From Saprospiraceae bacterium (GTDB taxonomy: Bacteria > Bacteroidota > Bacteroidia > Chitinophagales > Saprospiraceae): 8,375 bases of DNA. Of the stretch, positions 1 to 7,230 are shown in pieces (position 1 is the stretch's first letter; the number at the start of each line of letters is the position of its first letter). The stretch is taken from NCBI GenBank assembly GCA_020630895.1, contig JAHDII010000129.1, forward strand, positions 1 through 8,375, read 5' to 3'. The notes beneath the pieces were generated by a model. The model did no database searches. It was not told where the DNA came from and was given only the letters and a program-made list of their open reading frames with translations. The position numbers and the translations under genes are program-made.

Positions 1-2323
1 GATGTGCAATTTCCATTAATTCTGAAGGAGAATAATCTTCAAAAATAAATTGTTTGTCAAAACGAGACATTAAACCAGGATTTGCTTCTAAAAATTGATC
101 CATTTCTTTAGGATATCCTGCAACAATGACCATAAATTCGCCTCTTAAATCTTCCATAGATTTTAGAAGGGTTTCAACCGCTTCTCTACCAAAATCTCCA
201 CCACCACCTGCTGTAAGAGCATAGGCTTCATCAATAAATAATCCTCCACCTTTAGCTTGTTCAATTACTTCCCCTGTTTTAATGGCTGTTTGTCCTGTAA
301 AACCGGCAACCATATCTTTTTTATCTACTTCTACAACATGACCTCGTTCTAAAATTCCTAAAGCTTTATATATTTGAACAATAATTCGAGCAACAGTTGT
401 TTTTCCTGTTCCTGGATTTCCTTTAAAAACAGTATGTAAAGAGAAAGATTTTTTGATGTCTTTTCCTATTTCACGATAATATTTAACCAGTTTTGCAGTT
501 TCCATAACCTCTTGCTTAATATTATCTAACCCTACTAATTCATTGAGCTCTTTCAATGTTTCAGCGAATAAAGCTTCATCGACAGGAAGCAAAACTTTTT
601 TACCTTCTCCTTCTCTAAAAGCTCTTAAAATATCTTCTTTGATGATAGTAGATAATTTATCCTTTCCTAATCGTTTTAAGTTTTTATGATTTTTCATTAA
701 ACGAAGTCCCATGTTTTGTTTGGCTTCATCGATAATTCCATTAACAAAACGAGCATTACCAAATTGAGCATTTCTATTTCTGTATGCCTCTACTACTTTT
801 TTATAAAGAGCTTCTTTAGCTTCATCTTCAATAATAATTCCTGATTTATTAGCTTTATACTCAGAAATATCCATTAATTCATCAGGAATATAATCAGGAA
901 ATAAAAATACATTTCTAATTCTAGAACTTAAGCCTGGATTTGAATTTAAGAAGCCTTGCATTTCTTTAGGATAACCTGCGCAAACAATGGCTAAATCTCC
1001 CGGACCATCGGATAATTCTTTTAATAAAACTTCTACTACCTCTTTTCCAAAATCTTTAGAGTCATTACCTCTATTAGTTAAGGCATAGGCCTCATCAATA
1101 AATAAAATACCACCTCTCGCTTTATCGATTGCTTTTTTTACTTTGGGTGCTGTTTGACCAATGTATTCACCGACTAAATCTACTCGCCCAACTTCATGTA
1201 CTTTATCAGAAGATAAAAGTCCTAAACTATAATAAATTTTGCCTAACATTTTGGCAACAGTTGTTTTTCCTGTTCCTGGATTTCCCATAAAAATACTATT
1301 CAAATTGAATTTTGTATTTTCTTCAAATCCTTTTTCTTTTCTTATTTTTAAGAATTGTAAAAAAGAAGCAAATTCATTCATTTGCTCTTTAACAGAACGT
1401 AAGCCGATGAGGTCATTTAATTCTTCCATGGCTTCTTCAAAAGTAATTTTAGGCTTTTCTTCCGAAGTGACCTCATTGGTTCCTTTTTTACTTGTAGAAA
1501 AGGGGTGAGGACCTTCTTGGGCTATATCTGCACTACTCACTTCAAAAGGGACAACAGCTACTAGTTTATCCATAAAAATACATTCTAAAGTATATTTATC
1601 TTCATACCAATAACCCCCTCCATCAGAACCATATCCAGTATCTAAAATAATTTCAGCTCTTTTATCTGTTATATCTTTAAAATAGCTCATGAAGGCTTTT
1701 AATTGCCCTGCATCATTATAAAAATTAAATTGCAATTCAAGAGGAAAAGAACTTAAACTAGTTTGAAGATTTTCTAACCTCATTTCAATATTAATATAAC
1801 GGCTCTTTTTACTTTCAAAAGTATTGAGGTAAGTTCTATCATTAAAATTAACCCCATTTCGAGGACCTTCAAACATTTGGATTTGTTTGATATTAAAATA
1901 AGGATTCTCTTGAGAAGTAACTTCACCTATATCTACAACATAAAATGGTGTAGTTCCTACAGAAACATCACCAATAAAAACTTCATAAATATAAGAGCCT
2001 TTTTTCCACCAACCAGCATCAGGAGTTCCCCAACCTTCTCTCACATAAACAATATTTTTTTCCTTTTTGACAACTAGTTCTTTATCGAAATCACAAACTT
2101 GTTTTTTGGTAATAGCATTTGTACAAACAAATCGAACTTTTGCATTCCAATCATTTTCATCAAATAATTTATTATAAAAAGCAAGTTCACAGTATAAGTA
2201 TTTACACTCTGCTTCATCATAAACTTTTCTATATTTTTTAATATTAAAATATAGATTTTCTTTAGAGCCAAAAACCTTGATTCCTTGGACTTTATAATTT
2301 CCTCCGATAGCCTCGTCTTTCAT
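1..2323 (-). CDS. Tandem AAA+ ATPase, CbxX/CfqX (SpoVK-like) family, with duplicated N-terminal domain; C-terminus beyond window
   Basis: An open frame runs from ATG at 2323-2321 to the window edge without a stop (774 codons seen). Two CbxX-type AAA+ modules are clear. Module 1 has Walker A GNPGTGKT at residues 347-354, Walker B LFIDEAYAL with D410/E411, AGYPKEM (sensor-1 region) at 449-455 and NPGLSSR with a probable arginine finger R468. Module 2 has GNPGTGKT at 635-642, D698/E699, AGYPKEM at 735-741 and NPGLMSR ending at R754. All key residues are intact in both, so both modules should bind and hydrolyse ATP. Relatives of this family remodel protein complexes (CbbX reactivates Rubisco; EccA belongs to type VII secretion), but the substrate here is unknown. 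Residues about 13-263 precede the ATPase and consist of two copies of a probably beta-rich domain with a GxG....G.W motif (97-106 and 230-239); a Lys/Glu/Ser/Thr-rich linker follows (about 264-292). No signal peptide or membrane segment is seen, so it is probably cytosolic. The start is supported by a TATATTTG element 40 bases upstream. Confidence 0.9.
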   Translation of the reverse strand, partial: MKDEAIGGNYKVQGIKVFGSKENLYFNIKKYRKVYDEAECKYLYCELAFYNKLFDENDWNAKVRFVCTNAITKKQVCDFDKELVVKKEKNIVYVREGWGTPDAGWWKKGSYIYEVFIGDVSVGTTPFYVVDIGEVTSQENPYFNIKQIQMFEGPRNGVNFNDRTYLNTFESKKSRYINIEMRLENLQTSLSSFPLELQFNFYNDAGQLKAFMSYFKDITDKRAEIILDTGYGSDGGGYWYEDKYTLECIFMDKLVAVVPFEVSSADIAQEGPHPFSTSKKGTNEVTSEEKPKITFEEAMEELNDLIGLRSVKEQMNEFASFLQFLKIRKEKGFEENTKFNLNSIFMGNPGTGKTTVAKMLGKIYYSLGLLSSDKVHEVGRVDLVGEYIGQTAPKVKKAIDKARGGILFIDEAYALTNRGNDSKDFGKEVVEVLLKELSDGPGDLAIVCAGYPKEMQGFLNSNPGLSSRIRNVFLFPDYIPDELMDISEYKANKSGIIIEDEAKEALYKKVVEAYRNRNAQFGNARFVNGIIDEAKQNMGLRLMKNHKNLKRLGKDKLSTIIKEDILRAFREGEGKKVLLPVDEALFAETLKELNELVGLDNIKQEVMETAKLVKYYREIGKDIKKSFSLHTVFKGNPGTGKTTVARIIVQIYKALGILERGHVVEVDKKDMVAGFTGQTAIKTGEVIEQAKGGGLFIDEAYALTAGGGGDFGREAVETLLKSMEDLRGEFMVIVAGYPKEMDQFLEANPGLMSRFDKQFIFEDYSPSELMEIAH

Positions 2324-2362
2324 GAATCGATTAGAATTTGAAAATTTATAAAAATATCGGCT

Positions 2363-2370
2363 CAAATATA
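2363..2370 (-). promoter_or_regulatory. Putative -7 promoter element of the AAA+ ATPase gene
   Basis: Read on the minus strand the bases are TATATTTG, a perfect match to the Bacteroidota -7 consensus TAnnTTTG, ending 39 bases before the ATG. No TTTG is found at the expected 19-21 base spacing further upstream, so the element is supported by one half of the promoter only. The same octamer occurs in front of the gene at 2759-3883. The remainder of the 109-base divergent gap (2324-2432) is AT-rich, and I see no clean promoter in it for cutA. Confidence 0.45.
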
Positions 2371-2432
2371 GTTATTTTTATATCTGTATTCATAAGCTAG
2401 ACAAAAATTATTTTTAAACAAATAAAGGAATA

Positions 2433-2756
2433 ATGAAAATTATAATAATATATGTTACTTATCCTTCTTTAGAAGTGGCAAAGGAGATATCTCAAGCATT
2501 ATTGAATAAAAAGTTAGTAGCTTGTTCCAATATTTTTCCTATAACGAGTATGTATTGGTGGAATCAATCTATAGAAAATGAGGAAGAATATGTTGCAGTT
2601 TATAAAACAAAAAAAGAATTATTTCCTTTTCTTGAAAAAGAAATAAAAACTTTGCACCCTTATGAAGTACCTTGTATCGCCTATTGGAAAATTAAAGCCA
2701 ATAAAGAATATAAAAAATGGATTTTTGATGCAACCAAAAATCCATTTGAAAAATAA
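2433..2756 (+). CDS. cutA: CutA1-family divalent-cation tolerance protein
   Basis: The 107-residue protein has the normal CutA length and its signature blocks: a first beta strand with YVTYPS (7-12), helix residues AKEISQALLNKKLVACSNI (16-34) with the conserved Cys31, PITSMYWW (36-43), the acidic turn ENEEEY (48-53), KTKKELFPFLEKEIKTLHPYEVP (58-80) including the family hallmark HPYEVP, and a final aromatic YKKWI. CutA proteins form very stable trimers with a ferredoxin-like fold. In Escherichia coli cutA was linked to copper and other divalent metal tolerance, but its molecular role is still unsettled, so metal handling here is an inference from the family. No signal peptide is present. The ATG is preceded by AAGGAATA, a purine patch unusually close to the start. 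Its stop codon lies 2 bases from the stop of the convergent downstream gene, and its last codons contain a hairpin that appears to serve that gene. Confidence 0.95.
   Translation: MKIIIIYVTYPSLEVAKEISQALLNKKLVACSNIFPITSMYWWNQSIENEEEYVAVYKTKKELFPFLEKEIKTLHPYEVPCIAYWKIKANKEYKKWIFDATKNPFEK
2712..2747 (-). terminator. Putative intrinsic terminator of the 2759-3883 gene, inside cutA
   Basis: Bases 2715-2727 (AAATGGATTTTTG) and 2735-2747 (CAAAAATCCATTT) form a perfect 13-bp inverted repeat with a 7-base loop. Read on the minus strand the stem ends in a run of six T (2717-2712), the form of an intrinsic terminator, and it begins 11 bases beyond the stop codon of the minus-strand gene. On the plus strand it is followed by GAAAAATAA, not by T residues, so it should act mainly for the minus strand. 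It lies wholly in the 3' part of the cutA coding region, ending 6 bases before the cutA stop. The stem has only three GC pairs per arm, so its efficiency is uncertain. Confidence 0.6.
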
Positions 2757-2758
2757 TC

Positions 2759-3883
2759 TTACCATTTCATATTTTGATTGAAATCGCGTTTGACATGCTG
2801 AATATTATCGATTTCACCAAAAAATTCTTTTCCTTTTGAAAAATCATTAACAAGTAGTGCTGCATCTCTAATAATTCTAGAAGGGCTATCTTTGCATGCT
2901 TGAATATATTCTTTTAATTCATTATTTTCTCCTTTGAAAAAGCATCTAAATAAATAGTATAACGCATCAGGAACATGAGTCGGTAAATGTTCTAAGTTAT
3001 TACGATGTCTTTCTGTATCTAATTCAGGATTCAAATATTTTTTATACATATTATTCTGGATAGACCAAAAATAATTGTCATGATTTCCTTTTAGTAATTC
3101 TATAATCCATCGGCATCTTTGAAAATAATCTAATGTTAAATTACTTCCTCGTGCGGTATCAGGTCGATATCTAAAATCATAACTACTTAAATAACGATTA
3201 TTAATTCTAGTATAATTAATAAAAGAATAGGGGAGAGTTACATTATTTTTTATTTTTTCAAAACAAGTTAGATAATTTTTATCTGATATTTTTTTATGAT
3301 GACGCAAATGTTGCATGGTAATGATGTATAAAAAAGAACTTAAATCTTTTGAAAAAATTTCAAAACCATTGCCCCACATATCAGGTTGATTATGATTGTA
3401 TAGATATATTTGAGGACTTTCTTTTTGAAGTATAGTTGCCTCATAAATAGGGTATTGAAAGGAAAAATTTGTATCCGACCAACGACTAGAACTATTCACA
3501 ATAGTATCTAAACTAATAGAACCAGAAAACCAATCAATATGATAGTCTGTTGGAAATTCGATTTGTGCTTGGAGTAATACTTTTTCAACAATATTTTCAG
3601 TACTATGAAGGATATCTGTTTGTATATAATTTGTTTCCCAATATCGAAGAAGAGGAAAACCTAAATCATTCAATATATTTTCTAAATTTTTGAGTTCTTG
3701 AGGAATAGAAACACCCCAAAGCAATTCAAATTCTTCTAAAACCTTATCCATATTAATTTTATAAGGATTTTTAGAATTATCACTTAATTGATGAGCAATA
3801 TCTTTAAATTTTGTTTTAAATTCTTCTACAGGTTCTTGAAGAAGTGCTTGAATATTTAATTTGTTTTTATTGAAAAGTCCCAT
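2759..3883 (-). CDS. Protein of unknown function, possible SUKH (SMI1/KNR4)-like core
   Basis: I do not recognise this 374-residue protein with certainty. It has no signal peptide or membrane segment and is rich in Asn, Tyr, Phe and Trp. Two stretches recall SUKH-superfamily proteins: DKVLEEFELLWGVSIPQEL (46-64), resembling the opening helix with a (L/I)Px(E/D)L motif, and IYLYNHNQPDMWGNGFEIF followed by SKDLSSFL (159-185), resembling the late strand and the 'sFeefl' helix. SUKH proteins are often immunity factors of polymorphic toxins, but many stand alone, and no toxin gene is visible in this window. The C-terminal part (about 305-350, PDALYYLFRCFF...SPSRIIRDAALLV) looks alpha-helical and somewhat HEAT-like. 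The ATG at 3883 is chosen because a good TTTG/TATATTTG promoter ends 23 bases upstream. The gene is convergent with cutA (2-base gap) and divergent from the receptor gene. The existence of the gene is secure; its function is not. Confidence 0.85.
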   Translation of the reverse strand: MGLFNKNKLNIQALLQEPVEEFKTKFKDIAHQLSDNSKNPYKINMDKVLEEFELLWGVSIPQELKNLENILNDLGFPLLRYWETNYIQTDILHSTENIVEKVLLQAQIEFPTDYHIDWFSGSISLDTIVNSSSRWSDTNFSFQYPIYEATILQKESPQIYLYNHNQPDMWGNGFEIFSKDLSSFLYIITMQHLRHHKKISDKNYLTCFEKIKNNVTLPYSFINYTRINNRYLSSYDFRYRPDTARGSNLTLDYFQRCRWIIELLKGNHDNYFWSIQNNMYKKYLNPELDTERHRNNLEHLPTHVPDALYYLFRCFFKGENNELKEYIQACKDSPSRIIRDAALLVNDFSKGKEFFGEIDNIQHVKRDFNQNMKW

Positions 3884-3906
3884 TTTTATAGAATTTAATT
3901 ACAATA

Positions 3907-3938
3907 CAAATATATAAACTATTTGGGTATTTTACAAA
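3907..3938 (-). promoter_or_regulatory. Bacteroidota-type promoter of the 2759-3883 gene
   Basis: On the minus strand TTTG (3938-3935) is followed after 20 bases by TATATTTG (3914-3907), matching the Bacteroidota -33 TTTG and -7 TAnnTTTG elements at normal spacing. Transcription would start roughly at 3900-3903, giving a short leader of about 17-20 bases before the ATG at 3883. The -33 element lies inside a 14-bp palindrome. Confidence 0.65.
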
Positions 3939-3946
3939 TATTTGTA
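3933..3946. promoter_or_regulatory. 14-bp perfect palindrome over the -33 element
   Basis: TACAAATATTTGTA is its own reverse complement and covers the TTTG (-33) of the minus-strand promoter. A dimeric regulator bound here could block that promoter. Such short AT-rich palindromes also arise by chance in a genome of this composition, so a function is only possible. Confidence 0.3.
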
Positions 3947-3960
3947 CGCGTTTTAGTTAA

Positions 3961-4012
3961 AAAAAGTATTAAAAAGTATATTTTATAGATTTTTGATTAT
4001 ATTAATATCAAA
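3961..4012. repeat. Short direct repeat plus an interrupted inverted repeat in the divergent intergenic region
   Basis: AAAAAGTAT occurs at 3961-3969 and again at 3971-3979 (10-base period, about one helical turn). Further right, TTTGAT (3992-3997) and ATCAAA (4007-4012) form a 6-bp inverted repeat around a 9-base spacer. They lie between the two divergent promoters, in the 269-base gap 3884-4152 that has no gene. Both are short and AT-rich and could be chance. Confidence 0.3.
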
Positions 4013-4037
4013 CATAATAATAATATTGTGCTATTAA

Positions 4038-4063
4038 GATTTCAATAATTTATGATTGAAATC
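4038..4063. promoter_or_regulatory. 9-bp perfect inverted repeat upstream of the receptor gene, candidate operator
   Basis: GATTTCAAT (4038-4046) and ATTGAAATC (4055-4063) are perfect inverted copies separated by 8 bases. The geometry (9-8-9, half-site centres 17 bases apart) fits a dimeric DNA-binding protein. The right arm contains the TTG that would be the -33 element of the candidate receptor promoter. It is not a terminator: A residues follow it on the plus strand, and no T run follows it on the minus strand. The binding protein is unknown. Confidence 0.5.
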
Positions 4064-4082
4064 AAAAAAAACTGTAAATTGC
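4056..4082 (+). promoter_or_regulatory. Candidate promoter of the TonB-dependent receptor gene
   Basis: TTG (4056-4058) is followed after 16 bases by TAAATTGC (4075-4082), which resembles the Bacteroidota -7 motif TAnnTTTG with one T missing. A start near 4088-4092 would give a leader of about 60 bases, AT-rich, with a small inverted repeat AGATC/GATCT (4093-4108). The -7 match and spacing are imperfect, so this is a weak call, favoured mainly because it is the best of the region. Confidence 0.35.
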
Positions 4083-4152
4083 CCTTTTCAAAAGATCAAA
4101 TGAGATCTATTAATTAATTAAAATTATTTTCTAAAACCAAATTTGAATTATT

Positions 4153-7107
4153 ATGGTTAGAAAAACCTTACACACATGTTTGTTAACTCTTGTAATGATA
4201 TTTACAAGTGTCGCTATGATGGCTCAAACAACCGTTTCTGGTACTATTACTGATGGCGAAGGCGAAGGCTTAATTGGAGCTTCTGTAATCATTAAAGGTA
4301 CAGTAACAGGTACAGTAACAGATTTTGATGGTTCTTATGAATTTAGTACTTCTCAAGAACCTCCTTTTACCGTAGTTATTTCTTTTGTGGGATTTGAAAC
4401 ACAAGAAGTAGAGGTATCAGATGCAAATGCTACTGTAGATCTTCAATTAAAAGAGCAGTCTATTATGGGGTCTGAAGTTGTTTTTTCTGCTTCTCGTAAG
4501 CCAGAAAAGATTATTGAATCTCCTGTTTCAATTGAAAGAATGGATGCAACTACTATTAAGAATACTGCATCTGCGAATTTTTATGATGCTATCGAAAATT
4601 TAAAAGGAGTACAAATGGGTACTAACTCATTAACTTTTAAATCTGTGAATACTCGTGGATTTGCTTCTTTTGCCAATACTCGATTTGTTCAATTAATTGA
4701 TGGTATGGATAATGCTGCTCCAGGTTTAAATTTCCCTGCGGGTAACTTGGTCGGTATTTCAGAGTTAGATGTTAATAGTGTAGAATTAGTTCCAGGAGCT
4801 GCTTCAGCATTATATGGACCTAATGCCTTTAATGGTATTTTGTTGATGAGAAGTAAAGATCCTTTTTATCAGCCTGGTTTAAGTGTAATGTTAAAAGGAG
4901 GAATTACTCAACAAGCAAGTTCTGCAGGAACAAAACCTTTTGGAGAATTTGGATTTAGATATGCTAAACCTCTTTCTGATAAAGTAGCTATTAAATTCAA
5001 CTTTTCTGCCCTTCAAGGTACAGATTGGCATGCTATAGATTATAATGATATTGATGGTGGTGCTATTACTGATCCTGATTATGATGGTATTAATAAATAT
5101 GGAGATGAAGTAGCTACTTCTATTCCTTTAACTGATCCATCTACAGGTTTAAGCATTCCTACAAGAGTTGCTAGAACAGGTTATGAAGAATTAGATTTAG
5201 TAGATGATGATTTTGATGCTACAAGTTATAAAATGGATGGTGCTGTTCATTGGAAAGCAGGAAAAAATGCTGAATTAATTTATAATTACCGTTTTGGTTC
5301 TGGACAATCTGTGTATCAAGGAGCAAATCGTTACCGTTTAAGAGGATTAAGCCTTCAACAACATAAATTAGAATTGAAAGGAGATAATTATATGTTGAGA
5401 GGTTATACCACTATCGAAAATGCAGGTAATTCTTATGATACTAAATTTATGGCATTTAATATTAATCGTTATGCTAAGAGTGATCAAAATTGGTTTTTAG
5501 ATTATATTTTAGCTTATAATGGTGCTTTAGGTGCTATTCCAGGTATTTTTGATGGTATTGCTCCAGCACCGTTTGATCATGATGCAGCAAGAGCATTTGC
5601 GGATTCTAATTTATTGAACAATAATAATTTGAGTGCTACTCAAGCAGGTGTTTTAGATTTTATTTTATCTGAAATTATTTTAGGTCTTCCTCAAACAGTG
5701 CCAGGTATTTGGCAAAGAGAAGATAGAGATAGATTGGTACCTGGTACCTCAGAATTTGGTAGAGTAAAAGATTTCATCAGTAATTATGCCGATTTAGCAA
5801 ATGGTTCTCGTTTTATTGATAATACTAAATTATATCATGCTGAAGGAAATTATAATTTAGCTCCACATATTAAGAACTTTATGGATGTTTTAATTGGAGG
5901 TTCTTATCGTCACTTTATTTTAGATTCAGGAGGAACTATTTTCAATGATGGAGAAAATGGATTTAGTGAAACAATTCCTATTTCTGAGTATGGTACTTAT
6001 GTTCAATTATCTAAAAAATTCTTAGATGAGCGTTTAAGTGCAACTGCATCTGTTCGTTATGATAAGAGTCAAAACTTTAAAGGACAAATTTCTCCTCGTG
6101 CTTCTTTAGTTTACAGCTTAGGAGAAAATCGTCAACATAATTTACGTGCTTCTTGGCAAACAGGTCATAGAAATCCAGATACTCAACCTCAATATATCTC
6201 TTTAGATTTAGGAGCAATTATCTTATTAGGAACGACTCAAGAAAATATGGAAAATTGGTCTGTAGATAGATTCTATGGTGCAAATCAACAAGCAACTATT
6301 TTAGGAACAATGGTAAGAGATAATTCTTATACACTTACTTCTGTGCAACAATTTAGTGGTGCTGTAGCTGCTGCTGTAGCAGGTGGAATGGATCAACAAC
6401 AAGCTGCCATAGCTAATGCTGGTTTATTACAAAAAGCAACAGTTGATTATGTTCAACCAGAAAAAGTTACTGTATATGAATTAGGATATAAAGGTCTTCC
6501 TACAAAAGATTTATTCTTTGATGCTAATGTTTATTTTAATAAATATGAAGATTTTATTTCTCAATATCAAGTAATAACTCCTGCTTTTGGTTCTGTTCTT
6601 GATGGTTCTGCTATACCAAGTGTAGGAGCAGGTACTTTTGAAGTATTCCAATTATATGGAAATGCTTCTGCTGATGTAAGTACTTTAGGTGCTGGGTTCA
6701 ATGCTGAATATTCTTTACCTAAAAACTTTAAAATAGGTGCTAATTATAGTTATTCTAAGTTATTCTTTGACCAAGAAAGTGATCCTGATTTCCGTCCAAG
6801 TTTCAATACTCCAGAACACCGTTTTAGAGTGAGTATTGGAAATTCTGATATTTGGAAAGGTTTAGGATTTAATATTAGCTACCGTTGGACAGATTCTTAT
6901 GAATGGCAAGCAAGTTTTGCTGATGGTCTTGTAGATTCTTATGGTGTTATGGATATGCAAATATCTGCTAAAATTCCACCAATCAAATCAACAGTAAAAT
7001 TAGGTGTTGCTAATTTATTAAATGATGAATATCGTACAGCAGTTGGTGCTGCTAATGTAGGTCGTCAAGCATATATTAGCTTTATTTATGATGAATTATT
7101 CCGTTAA
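4153..7107 (+). CDS. TonB-dependent outer-membrane receptor with CarboxypepD_reg-like N-terminal domain
   Basis: The 984-residue protein begins with a Sec signal peptide (basic MVRK, hydrophobic core, cleavage probably after A24 or Q25 in MMAQ-TTVSG). Residues about 26-102 form a CarboxypepD_reg-like/CNA-B-type domain (VSGTITDGEGEGLIGASV...GTVTDFDGSYEF...SFVGFE). SEVVFSASR (107-115) resembles a TonB box. The plug follows (about 116-236) with NTRGF, LIDGMDN and VELVPGAASALYGPNAFNGIL (210-230). The rest is the 22-strand-type beta barrel, rich in alternating aromatic strands and ending ISFIYDELFR. Such receptors import scarce large ligands (iron complexes, cobalamin, glycans) across the outer membrane with energy from TonB-ExbBD. 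The ligand cannot be named. No SusD-like lipoprotein gene follows, so a classical SusCD glycan pair is unlikely. A terminator 22 bases downstream and a promoter upstream make it a single-gene unit. Confidence 0.95.
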   Translation: MVRKTLHTCLLTLVMIFTSVAMMAQTTVSGTITDGEGEGLIGASVIIKGTVTGTVTDFDGSYEFSTSQEPPFTVVISFVGFETQEVEVSDANATVDLQLKEQSIMGSEVVFSASRKPEKIIESPVSIERMDATTIKNTASANFYDAIENLKGVQMGTNSLTFKSVNTRGFASFANTRFVQLIDGMDNAAPGLNFPAGNLVGISELDVNSVELVPGAASALYGPNAFNGILLMRSKDPFYQPGLSVMLKGGITQQASSAGTKPFGEFGFRYAKPLSDKVAIKFNFSALQGTDWHAIDYNDIDGGAITDPDYDGINKYGDEVATSIPLTDPSTGLSIPTRVARTGYEELDLVDDDFDATSYKMDGAVHWKAGKNAELIYNYRFGSGQSVYQGANRYRLRGLSLQQHKLELKGDNYMLRGYTTIENAGNSYDTKFMAFNINRYAKSDQNWFLDYILAYNGALGAIPGIFDGIAPAPFDHDAARAFADSNLLNNNNLSATQAGVLDFILSEIILGLPQTVPGIWQREDRDRLVPGTSEFGRVKDFISNYADLANGSRFIDNTKLYHAEGNYNLAPHIKNFMDVLIGGSYRHFILDSGGTIFNDGENGFSETIPISEYGTYVQLSKKFLDERLSATASVRYDKSQNFKGQISPRASLVYSLGENRQHNLRASWQTGHRNPDTQPQYISLDLGAIILLGTTQENMENWSVDRFYGANQQATILGTMVRDNSYTLTSVQQFSGAVAAAVAGGMDQQQAAIANAGLLQKATVDYVQPEKVTVYELGYKGLPTKDLFFDANVYFNKYEDFISQYQVITPAFGSVLDGSAIPSVGAGTFEVFQLYGNASADVSTLGAGFNAEYSLPKNFKIGANYSYSKLFFDQESDPDFRPSFNTPEHRFRVSIGNSDIWKGLGFNISYRWTDSYEWQASFADGLVDSYGVMDMQISAKIPPIKSTVKLGVANLLNDEYRTAVGAANVGRQAYISFIYDELFR

Positions 7108-7128
7108 TTTTTCTAGATAATAAATGTC

Positions 7129-7164
7129 AAAAAGGTGTTAGGCAATTGCCTAACACCTTTTTTT
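7129..7164 (+). terminator. Strong intrinsic terminator of the receptor gene
   Basis: GGTGTTAGGC (7134-7143) and GCCTAACACC (7148-7157) form a perfect 10-bp stem around an AATT loop, followed by seven T (7158-7164). Five A residues precede the stem, extending the perfect palindrome to 34 bases (7129-7162). It lies 21 bases after the receptor stop codon and has a U run in the minus direction too, so it could also stop antisense transcription. It isolates the receptor from the S24 regulator gene. Confidence 0.92.
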
Positions 7165-7196
7165 ATCACTTTTTTGCATAGATTTTGTGTCGTTTA

Positions 7197-7229
7197 TTTG
7201 CTTTTATATCATCAAAAACATTACTTTTG
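7197..7229 (+). promoter_or_regulatory. Bacteroidota-type promoter of the S24 regulator gene
   Basis: TTTG (7197-7200), a 21-base spacer and TACTTTTG (7222-7229) match the -33 TTTG and -7 TAnnTTTG elements. Transcription would start around 7234-7237, about 27-30 bases before the ATG at 7264. It follows the receptor terminator directly, so the regulator has its own promoter. Confidence 0.65.
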
Positions 7230-7230
7230 T

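Noticed and set aside
1239..1508. Plus-strand open frame of 89 codons
   Set aside because: It lies opposite the first AAA+ module, whose minus-strand frame has intact Walker motifs; its own translation has no recognisable features.
1877..2271. Two small open frames (plus 1877-2077, minus 2074-2271)
   Set aside because: Both overlap the N-terminal domain of the AAA+ gene in other frames and have low-complexity Ile/Asn/Lys-rich translations; they are shadows.
1..2323. AAA+ ATPase as part of a type VI/VII secretion or contractile injection cluster
   Set aside because: CbxX-type modules occur in EccA, but no secretion, sheath or toxin genes are visible in this window, so the link would be speculation.
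4038..4063. The 9-bp inverted repeat as an intrinsic terminator
   Set aside because: No T run follows it on either strand in the direction of transcription, and it stands upstream of both divergent genes.
4093..4108. AGATC/GATCT inverted repeat in the receptor leader as a riboswitch or attenuator
   Set aside because: Only a 5-bp stem with a 6-base loop; the roughly 60-base leader is too short and AT-rich for any riboswitch class I know.
4255..4320. Short tandem repeats GGCGAA x2 and GGTACAGTAACA x2 (4297-4320) at the start of the receptor gene
   Set aside because: They encode GEGEG and GTVTGTVT, which fit the normal CarboxypepD_reg consensus (GxxxGTVTDxDG); no sign of a functional or expanding repeat.
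4153..7107. Receptor as a SusC/RagA partner in a glycan-utilisation locus
   Set aside because: No SusD-like lipoprotein or glycoside hydrolase gene follows; a strong terminator and an unrelated regulator come next.
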